DNA of 64,000 nucleotides from Burkholderiaceae bacterium (GTDB taxonomy: Bacteria; Pseudomonadota; Gammaproteobacteria; Burkholderiales; Burkholderiaceae): NCBI GenBank assembly GCA_947455485.1, contig CANGNV010000004.1, positions 20,010 to 84,009 on the forward strand, given 5' to 3'. The position numbers and the translations under genes were made by a program. The notes beneath the pieces are model-generated. The model ran no database searches and was not told the DNA's origin. It saw only the letters and a program-made list of their open reading frames with translations. This document shows, one piece after another, positions 7,355 to 16,206 of this stretch (position 1 is its first letter; each line of letters starts with the position of its first letter).

Positions 7355-8572
7355 CTATAGAGCATTTGCGCAAGCAAAACCACTAGCCCAGGCCCACTGG
7401 AAGTTATGACCTCCAAGATGCCCGGTGACATCAACGCACTCGCCAATGAAATATAAGCCAGGTTGGTTTCGAGCCATCATGGTTTGTCCATCTAACTCTT
7501 TGGTGTCGACCCCACCTAACATCACCTCAGCCTTTTTCCAGCCCAGTGTTCCTGCAGGTTTTACCGACCAATTAGTGATGAGCTCTTTGAGGGCTTGACG
7601 ATCTTTTTTAGAAACCTCAGCCCACTTTTTACCTAAGAGATTTTTCTGCTCAGCAAATGCTTTTGCTAAACGTAGTGGCATAACCGTGGCTAAGATATTT
7701 TCAGTAAGTTTAAGGCGGTTATCTTCGTTATCGAATAACTCATCGCAGGTAAATCGTCCATTAGCTTCGACTGCACCCAACCAATCAACATGAATTGCCT
7801 CGCCCTCAGCCCAATAGCTACTTGCCTGCAAAACTGCGGGGCCTGAAAGACCTTTGTGCGTTAAGAGTAGATCCTCATTAAAGCGGCAAGCGCCATAGCG
7901 ATTCCCCTTCGATCCAGAAGCAATGCGCACTGGCAAGCTGAGACCAGATAACTCAATTAGATTATCGAACTCACCAGAGGTAAATGACAGAGGTACCAAT
8001 GCAGGACGTGGATCAACCACCTTCAATCCAAATTGCTTAGCGATATCTAAGGAATAAGCTGTAGCACCAATTGCAGGAACCGGTAAGCCACCTGTTGCCA
8101 TCACAATAGACTTTGATCTTTCGGCACCAGCATTGGTCTTCACAATCCATGTGCCGGCTTCATTGGATATCGACTCCACCGTAACCGGGTGACGAATATC
8201 CACATGCCCCTTCGCGCACTCCCCTAGCAGCATCTCGATAATCTGTTTGGCGGAGTCATCACAAAATAGCTGCCCCTGATGCTTCTCATGATAGGCAATG
8301 CGATAAGACTGGACTAGCTTAATGAATTCTTTTGAGGGGTAGCGAGCTAAGGCGCTTTTTACAAAGTTCGGATTTAAAGAGAGGAAATTGGCTGGACTGC
8401 TATGCAGATTGGTGAAATTGCATCGACCTCCACCACTGATGCGAATTTTTTCACATAAGACGTCAGCATGATCCAGTACTAATACTTTTTTACCCAGCTG
8501 GCCAGCAATACCAGCGCAAAATAGTCCAGCTGCACCACCACCGATAATGATGGTATCCCAAGATTTAGTCAT
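7355..8572 (-). CDS. HI0933/YhiN-type FAD-dependent oxidoreductase
   Basis: A 405-residue NAD(P)/FAD-dependent flavoprotein. The N-terminal Rossmann motif IIGGGAAGLFCAGIAGQLG is followed by the family hallmark ISGGGRCNFTN, and the C-terminus closes with GECVDVTGHLGGHNFQWAWASG. The family (BaiN/HI0933) is widespread; the substrate in proteobacteria is unsettled. It lies directly upstream, on the same strand, of the Bug gene and is preceded by the channel-like gene by only 3 bases, suggesting an operon 9984-6343. Confidence 0.88.
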   Translation of the reverse strand: MTKSWDTIIIGGGAAGLFCAGIAGQLGKKVLVLDHADVLCEKIRISGGGRCNFTNLHSSPANFLSLNPNFVKSALARYPSKEFIKLVQSYRIAYHEKHQGQLFCDDSAKQIIEMLLGECAKGHVDIRHPVTVESISNEAGTWIVKTNAGAERSKSIVMATGGLPVPAIGATAYSLDIAKQFGLKVVDPRPALVPLSFTSGEFDNLIELSGLSLPVRIASGSKGNRYGACRFNEDLLLTHKGLSGPAVLQASSYWAEGEAIHVDWLGAVEANGRFTCDELFDNEDNRLKLTENILATVMPLRLAKAFAEQKNLLGKKWAEVSKKDRQALKELITNWSVKPAGTLGWKKAEVMLGGVDTKELDGQTMMARNQPGLYFIGECVDVTGHLGGHNFQWAWASGFACANAL

Positions 8573-8575
8573 GAC

Positions 8576-9106
8576 TTACTTGTAGCGCTCAATGACTTCA
8601 GTTGGTAGCTTGAGTTTTTGCATATGCAATCGGGTGTAGGCTTGGCGGAAATTCTTGGTCATCGAGATCATGACAGATGCTGTCCATGCAAAAGCAAACA
8701 TGCCGGAGAAGGCAATAATGATTGCCAACATCTTCCAACCTCTTGGCAGGAGGTCATCCATAAAGCCCATTGCGGTATAGGTGCTACCACTAAATAAAAT
8801 ACTCTCCCCCAAATTCGGCAGGAGATTAAAAGCTCTTAGCGAAATTCCCCAGAGAATGATCTCAAAGATATGGGTCAGAAATAAACACAGTACGCTGACA
8901 TAAAAAACGAAGGCTACCGAAGAGTACTTATGCTCTGAAAGATATAGAAATGACTTCACCTCATAGCGCTTTGCAATTTGGAGCAAGGTAAGCCCATGCA
9001 CCAGCATCACAACCAGAAGCATTGCAATGCCAAACAAATAGGCTGGCAGATCCAGTTCAGAAGTTAGGGTTACGGTATTAGAGATAGTCATAGTGTGAGC
9101 ACCCAT
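8576..9106 (-). CDS. Two-pore-helix-type membrane protein, potassium-channel-like
   Basis: About 176 residues with three or four membrane segments: an N-terminal helix (LFGIAMLLVVMLVHGLTLL), a second (SSVAFVFYVSVLCLFLTHI), and a third near the C-terminus (MLAIIIAFSGMFAFAWTASV). Between the last two lies SGSTYTAMGFMDDLLP, a pore-loop-like stretch similar to the ion-channel family 2 region, though the canonical GYG/GFG filter is replaced by AMGF. An upstream ATG at 9163 would overlap the LOG gene by 37 bases; the ATG at 9106 avoids this. Ion conduction is inferred from similarity of layout only. Confidence 0.65.
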   Translation of the reverse strand: MGAHTMTISNTVTLTSELDLPAYLFGIAMLLVVMLVHGLTLLQIAKRYEVKSFLYLSEHKYSSVAFVFYVSVLCLFLTHIFEIILWGISLRAFNLLPNLGESILFSGSTYTAMGFMDDLLPRGWKMLAIIIAFSGMFAFAWTASVMISMTKNFRQAYTRLHMQKLKLPTEVIERYK

Positions 9107-9126
9107 TTTACAGTTCTCACGTGCAT

Positions 9127-9984
9127 TTAGGCCAATTGATACCAGTCGCGGATGACAGTCCAAGCCTCTGCGGCAGTCTCTACAAAGTGGATTAAATCCA
9201 TATCTACCTGGTCTATCACCCCATAGCTAAGCATCCGATTAAAGCTAATAACCTCTTGCCAAAATGCCTTTCCAACCAAGATGACTGGAAAGCGCTCTAC
9301 CTTTTTGGTTTGCATCAAGGTTAAAACCTCAAATAACTCGTCAAACGAGCCGAACCCTCCTGGATAGGCAACTATCGCTCTCGCTCTGAGCATGAAATGC
9401 ATTTTGCGGATAGCGAAATAGTGGAAGCGAAAACTCAAACCAGGCGTGAGATAGGGATTCGGCTGCTGCTCTCGCGGCAAGCTGATATTAAACCCAATGC
9501 TCTGATCCCCCGCTTCAAATGCACCGCGATTTGCAGCTTCCATAATTCCGGGGCCACCGCCAGTAGCAATATGTAATTTATTTCGATCTTCAGATTGAGT
9601 GGCGTTATAACCCGCAACGATTGCTCCGAATTCTCTTGCGGAATCGTAGTACTTGCAGTGAAGTAATGCTTGTTTAGCCTCAGCTATAGCTTCGGGTGTT
9701 TTTGCATTCTTTTCTAACTCTTGCACTTTTTCAGAGCTCACAAAGCGAGTGGATCCAAAGACAGTGATCGTGTGCTCAATGCCACGCTCATGCAAGAGGA
9801 TTTCCGGCTTTAACAACTCCAACTGAAAGCGTAGACCTAAAGTTTCACGGCGAGATAAAAAGGCCTGATCATCAAAGGCAAATCGATAAGAGTCTTCAGA
9901 ATTATCTTCCGCCATTTGGCTCTTATGAAGATTTAAAAAATCAGTGATCGTTTGTGAATTATTTACAGGGAGTCTTGGACTCAT
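9127..9984 (-). CDS. LOG-family protein (nucleotide 5'-monophosphate phosphoribohydrolase-like)
   Basis: A 285-residue protein of the TIGR00730/LOG family. Both family motifs are present: GGGPGIMEAANRG at residues 142-154 and PGGFGSFDELFEV at 208-220, the second with Ser where most have Thr. LOG proteins split nucleoside monophosphates (cytokinin ribotides, AMP and the like) into base and ribose 5-phosphate; older annotations call them lysine decarboxylases. The long N-terminal region of about 65 residues marks the larger bacterial subgroup. First gene of a probable minus-strand operon. Confidence 0.88.
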   Translation of the reverse strand: MSPRLPVNNSQTITDFLNLHKSQMAEDNSEDSYRFAFDDQAFLSRRETLGLRFQLELLKPEILLHERGIEHTITVFGSTRFVSSEKVQELEKNAKTPEAIAEAKQALLHCKYYDSAREFGAIVAGYNATQSEDRNKLHIATGGGPGIMEAANRGAFEAGDQSIGFNISLPREQQPNPYLTPGLSFRFHYFAIRKMHFMLRARAIVAYPGGFGSFDELFEVLTLMQTKKVERFPVILVGKAFWQEVISFNRMLSYGVIDQVDMDLIHFVETAAEAWTVIRDWYQLA

Positions 9985-10151
9985 ATTTGCACCTTTATTC
10001 CAAACTTTAAAATGGTCTGCCTTGAATCCTGATCATTATCACTGAGTCGACGAGGCTGAGAGGTAGCACTTCTAAATTAGTATTACTACCTAGAATATTG
10101 CATAAATTTGCTATCTAGGGCTTATTCGGATTTACCACCAGCGCTTCAGGA

Positions 10152-10173
10152 GTTAATATTGGTAGATATTAAC
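10152..10173. promoter_or_regulatory. Perfect inverted repeat before a small membrane protein gene
   Basis: gttaatat (10152-10159) and atattaac (10166-10173) are exact reverse complements around tggtag. The repeat ends 18 bases before the ATG at 10192 and just upstream of the AAGGA ribosome site. It could be an operator or an RNA hairpin controlling the small gene; no U tract follows, so it is not a normal terminator. Confidence 0.45.
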
Positions 10174-10191
10174 CAAACCGAAGGAAAAGCA

Positions 10192-10392
10192 ATGAGCAAC
10201 CGTTCAATCATCATCATGGTACTAGTATTAGTTGGTGCCACAGCCTATTTACTCCTCAAAGGCGACGGCGACATTGATATGGGTGGCGAGAAGCATGGTG
10301 CTGAAGCAGCACACATGGAAGAAGCTAAGAAAGATGCTCCTGCTGCCCCAGTTGCGCCTGCAGCAGCTCCAGCAGCTGACGCTAAGAAGTAA
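10192..10392 (+). CDS. Small membrane-anchored Ala/Pro-tailed protein
   Basis: Sixty-six residues starting MSNRSIIIMVLVLVGATAYLLLKG, an N-terminal membrane anchor, followed by an acidic segment (DGDIDMGGEKHGAEAAHMEEAKKD) and a low-complexity Ala-Pro tail. A longer reading from 10108 is possible, but the ATG at 10192 has an AAGGA ribosome site and begins directly at the anchor. The function is unknown. A strong terminator follows. Confidence 0.6.
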   Translation: MSNRSIIIMVLVLVGATAYLLLKGDGDIDMGGEKHGAEAAHMEEAKKDAPAAPVAPAAAPAADAKK

Positions 10393-10410
10393 TCTCTCCT
10401 CGAGAATAAT

Positions 10411-10432
10411 AAACCGCGGTTCGCCGCGGTTT
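10411..10432 (+). terminator. Intrinsic terminator
   Basis: aaaccgcgg and ccgcggttt form a perfect nine-base stem with a ttcg tetraloop, followed by a run of seven T. It ends the small membrane-protein transcript. Confidence 0.9.
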
Positions 10433-10535
10433 TTTTGTGACTTTTTTATTCACTCTCTTTTAGTAAAAACTTCCAAGTCCATTGCATAAGCGATGCCCCC
10501 ACCGGGTTTAGGGCGCTAAAGTAGCCGATTCAGTT

Positions 10536-11951
10536 TCAGCAAGTGTAGGTATGTAAGCGCTCTGGAATGACGACATTCTTCCACTCAAGCTCCTCCCGAA
10601 TTGATTGAGCTAAGACGGCAGAAGCCTCAGGTTCTCCATGAACTACAAACACGGATTGAGGTGCGGATTCAAAACCCCTCAACCAATCTAATAAGCCAGC
10701 TTGATCTGCGTGCGCAGATAAGCCACCAATCGTGTGAATAGAAGCGCGAACTGCGACCTCCTCACCAAATAGGCGCACTTTAGTTGCTTTATCTACTAAG
10801 CGTCGACCTAAGCTGCCATAAGCCTGAAATCCAGTAATCACAATTGCATTTTGTGCCCGCGGTAAATTATTCTGCAGATGATGAACAATACGGCCAGCAT
10901 CACACATACCGCTCGCTGAAATAATAATCGCCCCACCCTTGATCTTGTTTAGCGCCTTAGATTCTTCTACGTCTGCAATGAACCTGAGATCTACTGCGCT
11001 AGGGTTCTTTTTGAACCACTCAAAAGTTGACTGTGACTCTTTGTCTAATTGTGAAAAGAAATGCTGAGTCAAATGGGTGGCGGCGGTTGCCATTGGAGAG
11101 TCAACCCAAATACTGAGATGAGGTAATAAATTGCGCTTTACCAAATCAATCAATAAAAATAAAATCTCTTGTGTGCGACCAACTGCAAATGCAGGAATCA
11201 CAATGTTGCCATGCGCACTCAAGGTACTAGTTACGACATCAATTAATTCAGACTCGGTATCCGCTAAAGTTTTATGCAGTCGATCGCCATAGGTTGACTC
11301 CACTACCACTACGTCTGCCTGTTCAATCCTAGCGGGATCGGGCATCAATAACTTACCCTTCATGCCAATATCCCCAGAGAAAACACAACGCTTTTTCTTG
11401 GCATGGTCTTCGGTAATGTCGATCACGGCGATTGCCGACCCCAGAATATGGCCTGCGTTCTGAAACTCGAGATTAATGCCTTGGCTAAGTTCTAGGGTTT
11501 TTCCATAAGCAAGTATTTCGCATTGCCCAAGAGCAAGCTCCACCTCTTCCATGGAGTACAAAGCCACTGGTAAATCGCCGCGCCACTTACCCACCTTTTG
11601 TCTACGCTCTGCCCGCTCTACATCCGAGCGCTGCAAATGCGCGCTATCGGGCAGCATAATTTTTAGCAACTCAAATGTCGCTTCAGTGCAATAAATGGGA
11701 CCAGCAAAACCTTGGGCACAAAGCCTCGGCAATAAACCACTATGGTCAATATGCGCATGCGTTAGGACGACGAAATCAATTTCCTTAGGGGGAAATGGTA
11801 AGGGCTCTAGATTCTTTGAGGTAGCCTCGCGCCCACCTTGAAACATACCAAAGTCCACCATGAAGCGAACTTCACGCCCACCCACAATAGCCTCGACAGA
11901 ATGCCTCGAACCAGTAACCTCACCTGCAGCCCCAAGAAATTGTATTTTCAT
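10536..11951 (-). CDS. Beta-CASP metallo-beta-lactamase-fold exonuclease/RNA-processing protein
   Basis: A 471-residue MBL-fold protein with the zinc motif THAHIDHSG (His65, His67, Asp69, His70), further ligands in AGHILGSA and SGDIGMKGK, and an inserted beta-CASP domain. The C-terminal GGLSAHADQ is the RMMBL signature of the CPSF73/Ysh1-like group. These proteins act on RNA (endo- or 5'-exonuclease); the bacterial orthologues of this size are poorly characterised. The gene is single and divergent from nnrD. Confidence 0.88.
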   Translation of the reverse strand: MKIQFLGAAGEVTGSRHSVEAIVGGREVRFMVDFGMFQGGREATSKNLEPLPFPPKEIDFVVLTHAHIDHSGLLPRLCAQGFAGPIYCTEATFELLKIMLPDSAHLQRSDVERAERRQKVGKWRGDLPVALYSMEEVELALGQCEILAYGKTLELSQGINLEFQNAGHILGSAIAVIDITEDHAKKKRCVFSGDIGMKGKLLMPDPARIEQADVVVVESTYGDRLHKTLADTESELIDVVTSTLSAHGNIVIPAFAVGRTQEILFLLIDLVKRNLLPHLSIWVDSPMATAATHLTQHFFSQLDKESQSTFEWFKKNPSAVDLRFIADVEESKALNKIKGGAIIISASGMCDAGRIVHHLQNNLPRAQNAIVITGFQAYGSLGRRLVDKATKVRLFGEEVAVRASIHTIGGLSAHADQAGLLDWLRGFESAPQSVFVVHGEPEASAVLAQSIREELEWKNVVIPERLHTYTC

Positions 11952-12013
11952 TGTTACAGGATACTCCCGATAAAATCCATTGTTAAGCCACCCATTAGAG
12001 CGATACTATTCAA

Positions 12014-12895
12014 ATGAATCCCGCTGCCGAACTGAGATCTCTCGAGTTAATCACTCGTCTTAAGCGAGCGCCCTCAGAGCATAAGGGGAATGCTGGCAAG
12101 GTGCTGCTAGTTGGTGGCGCACCCGGCATGGCTGGCGCCCTGATGCTATCTGGTAGCGCCGCACTTCACTTGGGGGCCGGCTGGACCATTCTGGAGATGC
12201 TCGATCCGACAGCCGCTCATGCCATGCCAGAACAGGCTGAGCTCATGGTTCGTTTAGCCAGCTTTAATGCCCAAGAACAATTAGAGGTTACCGCACCTGA
12301 TGTGATTGCAATTGGACCGGGCTTAGGTTTTTCTGCGCTAGCTAGGGATTGGTTGATAGCTTCTGTACGCCACCCAAATGTTTCACTAGTCATCGATGCC
12401 GATGCACTCAATCTCATTGCCGATACCCCGGAATATTTAGATCTGCTTAAAGAACGCAATAGAGTCTTTCCAGGCATGAGTATTTTGACCCCGCATCCCG
12501 GTGAAGCTGCACATCTTCTGAATACGACCGCTTCAGATGTCCAGGAAAATCGCCTTAATGCACTATCTGACTTGGTGGGGCTTACCAACTCCATTGTGGT
12601 TCTCAAAGGTCAACATACGCTCATTGCCTCTCCAACTCATCAAGCATTGCAATGCGCAGAAGGTAATCCCGGCATGGCCGTCGGCGGAATGGGCGACGTG
12701 TTAACCGGCACCATTGCAGCGATTGCTGCCCAAGGACTGCATCACAATCTCAATCTGTGGGAAGCTGGGTGTATTGGGGTACAGCTCCATGCGTCCGCTG
12801 CTGACAGTTTAGTAGCCAAGCAAATAGGTCCGATTGGGCTCACTCCATCAGAGGTCATTTTGGAGATGCGGAGTCTTCTGAATAAGCTGTTATAA
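12014..12895 (+). CDS. nnrD: ADP-dependent NAD(P)H-hydrate dehydratase
   Basis: A 293-residue YjeF C-terminal-domain (ribokinase-like) protein. It repairs hydrated NADH and NADPH in the cytoplasm, using ADP in bacteria. Diagnostic segments are GNAGKVLLVGGAPGMAGA near the N-terminus, VIAIGPGLG in the middle, LTPHPGEAA, and NPGMAVGGMGDVLTG near the C-terminus, where the catalytic Asp lies. The N-terminal epimerase domain (NnrE) found fused in E. coli is absent here. A DMT transporter gene begins 6 bases after the stop. Confidence 0.9.
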   Translation: MNPAAELRSLELITRLKRAPSEHKGNAGKVLLVGGAPGMAGALMLSGSAALHLGAGWTILEMLDPTAAHAMPEQAELMVRLASFNAQEQLEVTAPDVIAIGPGLGFSALARDWLIASVRHPNVSLVIDADALNLIADTPEYLDLLKERNRVFPGMSILTPHPGEAAHLLNTTASDVQENRLNALSDLVGLTNSIVVLKGQHTLIASPTHQALQCAEGNPGMAVGGMGDVLTGTIAAIAAQGLHHNLNLWEAGCIGVQLHASAADSLVAKQIGPIGLTPSEVILEMRSLLNKLL

Positions 12896-12901
12896 AACAG
12901 C

Positions 12902-13882
12902 ATGCAATCAGCTAGCGGAACTCTCCAACATCGTCGTTATGTGTACGGCCTCTTTATGGCCGGCTTGGGCTCAGTTCTCTTTTCCGGAAAAGCTATTTTG
13001 ATCAAACTTGCATTTGGTTATGGTGCAAATGCAGAGACATTAATTGCCCTAAGAATGCTTATGGCTCTTCCCTTATTCTGGGGAATTTATTGGTGGCAAG
13101 CGCGCAGACAAGCCATGAGCCCGCTAACTTGGCGAGATCAGATAAAGATATTTGCCCTGGGATTTATGGGTTACTTTCTTTCCAGCTACCTAGACTTTCT
13201 GGGGTTGCAATATATTTCCGTTGGCTTAGAAAGAATTGTTCTTTATCTCACTCCTACTATCGTCTTATTGATTTCTTATTTTGTATTAAATAAATCCATT
13301 AGCCGATTGCAATGGTATGCGCTTGTAGTTGGGTATCTTGGGGTGATTGTGGTGTTTGTTCAGGATGCCAGCTCGACTGGTTCTTTGGCTGTACTTGGCA
13401 TGTTGCTAGTCTTTGCTAGCGCATGCTCGTATGCAATCTACATGATTGGTTCCGGAGAAATGGTGAAGCGCGTAGGTAGCGTGCGCTTAGTGGTCTATGC
13501 CAGTTCGGCATCTGCGCTTCTGAGCGTCATTCAAATTCTGATTTACGATCCCGCGGCTGTATTTATACAGGTGCATCAGATCTATTGGCTCAGCTTACTC
13601 AATGCCAGTCTATGTACCGTCATTCCGATGCTGTTAATTATGATTGCAATTAATCGCATTGGCTCACCCCTCGTTGCACAAGCAGGAATTCTAGGTCCAG
13701 TCTCAACGCTATTTATGGGTTGGATCGTGCTGTCTGAACCAATCACCTGGATTCAGGTAGGTGGAATGAGTTTGGTGATGGGGGCGATGTGGCTACTGGT
13801 ACGCAACAATGCGCCAGAAAAGCAAAAGGGGTTGAATTCCACAAAGCCTTTAGACCTTGAGGGATCCGACCCCCTAACTTAA
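12902..13882 (+). CDS. DMT-superfamily (EamA) transporter
   Basis: A 326-residue inner-membrane protein with two EamA repeats and about ten hydrophobic segments. N-terminal GLGSVLFSGKAILIKLAF and a second-half ILGPVSTLFMGWIVLSEPITWIQ fit the family pattern. Members export amino acids, nucleobases or other metabolites; the substrate cannot be told. The hydrophilic tail after residue 303 (RNNAPEKQKGLN...) is cytoplasmic. It probably forms an operon with nnrD (6-base gap). The stop is 11 bases from the end of the convergent small gene. Confidence 0.88.
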   Translation: MQSASGTLQHRRYVYGLFMAGLGSVLFSGKAILIKLAFGYGANAETLIALRMLMALPLFWGIYWWQARRQAMSPLTWRDQIKIFALGFMGYFLSSYLDFLGLQYISVGLERIVLYLTPTIVLLISYFVLNKSISRLQWYALVVGYLGVIVVFVQDASSTGSLAVLGMLLVFASACSYAIYMIGSGEMVKRVGSVRLVVYASSASALLSVIQILIYDPAAVFIQVHQIYWLSLLNASLCTVIPMLLIMIAINRIGSPLVAQAGILGPVSTLFMGWIVLSEPITWIQVGGMSLVMGAMWLLVRNNAPEKQKGLNSTKPLDLEGSDPLT

Positions 13883-13893
13883 TTGCTACGAAT

Positions 13894-14178
13894 TTATTGC
13901 TGAGGAGCTGCAGCAGGCTCTTGCGCTGCTTTTGCTTTTTTCTTGGCTTTTTTCTTAGCCTTCTTCTCTGCTTTTTTATCTTTCTTCGCCTGCTTCTTGG
14001 ACTTCTTAGTGGCCTTCTCTGGCTGAGCTGCAGGTGCTGGAGTAGCAGGCACTGCTGCTGGAGCTGCCGCTGGCGCAGGAGCTGGCGCTGGATCTGCCGC
14101 CATCACTGTCAGTGGTGATAAACCAATAGAGGCGGAAATGAGTGTGGCCAAAGTGAGTTTTGCAAAGCGAGTATTCAT
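13894..14178 (-). CDS. Exported low-complexity Ala/Pro/Lys protein
   Basis: Ninety-four residues: a clear signal peptide (FAKLTLATLISASIGLSPLTVMA, cleavage after AMAA-like VMAA), an Ala-Pro repeat block, then a Lys-rich block dominated by KKAKK, and an Ala-Gln tail. There is no globular domain. Similar repetitive exported proteins are common in this lineage and have no assigned role; a periplasmic polycation that binds wall or envelope polymers is one possibility. Convergent with the DMT gene. Confidence 0.75.
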   Translation of the reverse strand: MNTRFAKLTLATLISASIGLSPLTVMAADPAPAPAPAAAPAAVPATPAPAAQPEKATKKSKKQAKKDKKAEKKAKKKAKKKAKAAQEPAAAPQQ

Positions 14179-14259
14179 TTAAGACTCCATAAGGTTTGTG
14201 GATAATTTGATAATACTCAATTATTTGCCATTAATGCTTCATTTAACCAAGGCGTCCGC

Positions 14260-14910
14260 ATGAACTCTTTTCCCGCCGATATCTATACAGAGCCCCAGGG
14301 ATACTCAATCAACACCCTAGAAAACCTAGGCCCCCTTACCCGCCTTGCTGGGATCTGGGAAGGTCAACGGGGATTGGACATTAAGCCCAAGGTCGAAGGT
14401 CCAAAGAAGCAGGTTTATACCGAGTGTATTGAGATGCAGCCAATTGATCCACAAACCAATGGGCCGCAGTTGTTTTATGGCCTGCGCTATCACCTCCACA
14501 TCACTAAGCCCGATCAAGTCAAAACCTATCATGATCAAGTTGGCTATTGGCTTTGGGAGCCTGCGACTGGATCCATTGTTCACACCCTCACAATTCCTCG
14601 CGGCATGATCACGATGGCAACAGGCAAAGCCTCTGCCAGTGCAACCCAGTTTGAATGCGTTGCCAAAATTGATGATCCAACTGCTGGAATTTCTTCAAGC
14701 CCTTTCTTGGACTACGCATTTAAAACCATTGAGTACCGCATCATGGTGACCATATTGGAGGATGGCACTTGGTCTTATGAGCAGGACACGGTCATGATGA
14801 TCAAAGGTCAGGATGCGCCCTTTCACCATCTTGATACCAATGTATTAACGAAGGTAGGTGAAGCAACTCCCAATCCTTTGGCGCTAGAGGCAATGAAAAA
14901 GCCGTCCTAA
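14260..14910 (+). CDS. Nitrobindin-like haem-binding beta-barrel protein
   Basis: A 216-residue protein of the FABP-like/THAP4 haem-binding beta-barrel family. The family opening is seen at LGPLTRLAGIWEGQRG, with later landmarks YGLRYHLHI, DQVGYWLWEPATG and IVHTLTIPRGMITMATG. The conserved C-terminal haem-ligand His is probably in DAPFHHLDTN. Members bind ferric haem and NO and may isomerise peroxynitrite. The gene is single and ends at a strong hairpin terminator. Confidence 0.85.
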   Translation: MNSFPADIYTEPQGYSINTLENLGPLTRLAGIWEGQRGLDIKPKVEGPKKQVYTECIEMQPIDPQTNGPQLFYGLRYHLHITKPDQVKTYHDQVGYWLWEPATGSIVHTLTIPRGMITMATGKASASATQFECVAKIDDPTAGISSSPFLDYAFKTIEYRIMVTILEDGTWSYEQDTVMMIKGQDAPFHHLDTNVLTKVGEATPNPLALEAMKKPS

Positions 14911-14919
14911 GACGGCTTT
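14898..14919 (+). terminator. Intrinsic terminator overlapping the stop codon
   Basis: aaagccgtc and gacggcttt form a perfect nine-base stem around the loop ctaa, which includes the stop codon of the haem-binding protein gene. A T-rich tract follows. It may also serve the convergent gene ending at 14954. Confidence 0.8.
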
Positions 14920-14953
14920 CTAATTACTCTTTTTTCTTACTCTTTTTTGCCAC

Positions 14954-16102
14954 TTAAGCTGGCTGAGCTTCAGTCTCAGTAATCTTTTCTAGGGCTGCCG
15001 CAAGATGGCCAACAGTGCGGTCAACATGCGCCAACTTTTCTAGGCCAAATAAGCCCAAGCGGAAGGTACGGAAATCCGGACGCTCATCACACTGCAATGG
15101 TACGCCAGCAGCAGTTTGCATACCAAGTGCAATAAATTTCTTACCCGATTGAATATCTGGATCCTTGGTGTAGCTCACTACTACGCCAGGTGATTGGAAA
15201 CCTTTTGCTGAAACTGAGTGATAGCCATTCGATACCAATAAAGCACGAACCTTGTCACCCAACTCTTGTTGCTTCGCTTTCAATGCGGCAAAGCCTAAGG
15301 CCTGAGTTTCTTTCATAACATTACGCAAGATTTTGAGTGCGTCTGTTGGCATGGTGGTGTGATAAACGTGACCACCCTTTTCATACGCTTCCATAATTTG
15401 GAGCCACTTCTTGAGATCCATGGAGAAGCTGCTGCTTTGTGTAGACTCAATACGCTCGCGCGCTCTGTCACCCATAGCAATCAGGGCACAGCAAGGCGAA
15501 CTACTCCAGCCTTTTTGAGGCGCAGTAATCACTACGTCAACATTGCAAGCCTTCATATCTACCCACATTGCACCTGAAGCGATGCAATCGAGCACAAATA
15601 AACCATTGACTGAACGAACTGCTTCACCAACCGCTTTGAGATAGTCGTCCGGCAAAATAATCCCTGCAGAAGTTTCTACGTGAGGGGCAAAAACAACTGC
15701 TGGCTTTTCTTTCTTAATGAAGGCCACTACTTCTTCAATCGGCGCTGGAGCAAAAACACCCTGCGCAGTATCTTCCAACTGCTTACCTTTGAGAACAGTA
15801 ATGTCCTGAGTAATATTGGCTAGATCAAAAATCTGAGTCCAGCGATAGCTAAACCAACCGTTGCGCAACACAAGGCACTTTTCATTATTTGCAAATTGGC
15901 GAGCAACTGCTTCCATGCCAAAAGTGCCACTACCCGGAACGATGACAGCCGAGCTAGCGTTATAAGCATCCTTCAGGACGCTAGAGATATCCACCATGAC
16001 TTTTTTGAATTCTTCAGACATGTGGTTGAGCGAGCGGTCTGTATAAACAACCGAAAACTCTAATAAACCATCTGGATCAACATTCGGGAGTAAGCCTGGC
16101 AT
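14954..16102 (-). CDS. Class V aminotransferase (serine/alanine-glyoxylate type)
   Basis: A 382-residue PLP enzyme of the SgaA/AGXT group. Lys197 in APQKGWS is the Schiff-base lysine, and Asp172 in LDCIASGAM is the cofactor-pyridine ligand. The N-terminal VPGSGTFGMEA is the cofactor-phosphate loop. The usual reactions are serine-glyoxylate, alanine-glyoxylate or serine-pyruvate transamination in photorespiratory-type or C2 metabolism. Which amino donor it prefers is not clear. It is a single gene. Confidence 0.88.
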   Translation of the reverse strand: MPGLLPNVDPDGLLEFSVVYTDRSLNHMSEEFKKVMVDISSVLKDAYNASSAVIVPGSGTFGMEAVARQFANNEKCLVLRNGWFSYRWTQIFDLANITQDITVLKGKQLEDTAQGVFAPAPIEEVVAFIKKEKPAVVFAPHVETSAGIILPDDYLKAVGEAVRSVNGLFVLDCIASGAMWVDMKACNVDVVITAPQKGWSSSPCCALIAMGDRARERIESTQSSSFSMDLKKWLQIMEAYEKGGHVYHTTMPTDALKILRNVMKETQALGFAALKAKQQELGDKVRALLVSNGYHSVSAKGFQSPGVVVSYTKDPDIQSGKKFIALGMQTAAGVPLQCDERPDFRTFRLGLFGLEKLAHVDRTVGHLAAALEKITETEAQPA

Positions 16103-16206
16103 AGTAATTTCCTAGTAAATCGTGTGATTAGTCCTAAATGATACTGATTTAGCGCTGTTTGGGTACTCAGCCTCCGAAAACGGGCTTTTTGAGCCAATGA
16201 GGTGGG

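Noticed and set aside
9163..9163. Long start for the channel-like gene
   Set aside because: It would overlap the LOG gene by 37 bases and add a polar stretch before the first helix; 9106 is more reasonable.
10536..11951. True beta-lactamase or glyoxalase assignment for the MBL protein
   Set aside because: The beta-CASP insertion and RMMBL tail (GGLSAHADQ) place it in the RNA-processing group.
13897..14118. Plus-strand Leu/Cys/Arg/Trp-rich frame opposite the Ala/Lys-rich gene
   Set aside because: The composition is a mirror of the repetitive gene on the other strand.
16140..16206. Terminator between the aminotransferase and the DMT gene
   Set aside because: Only a weak ggct/agcc pairing is present; not enough to call.
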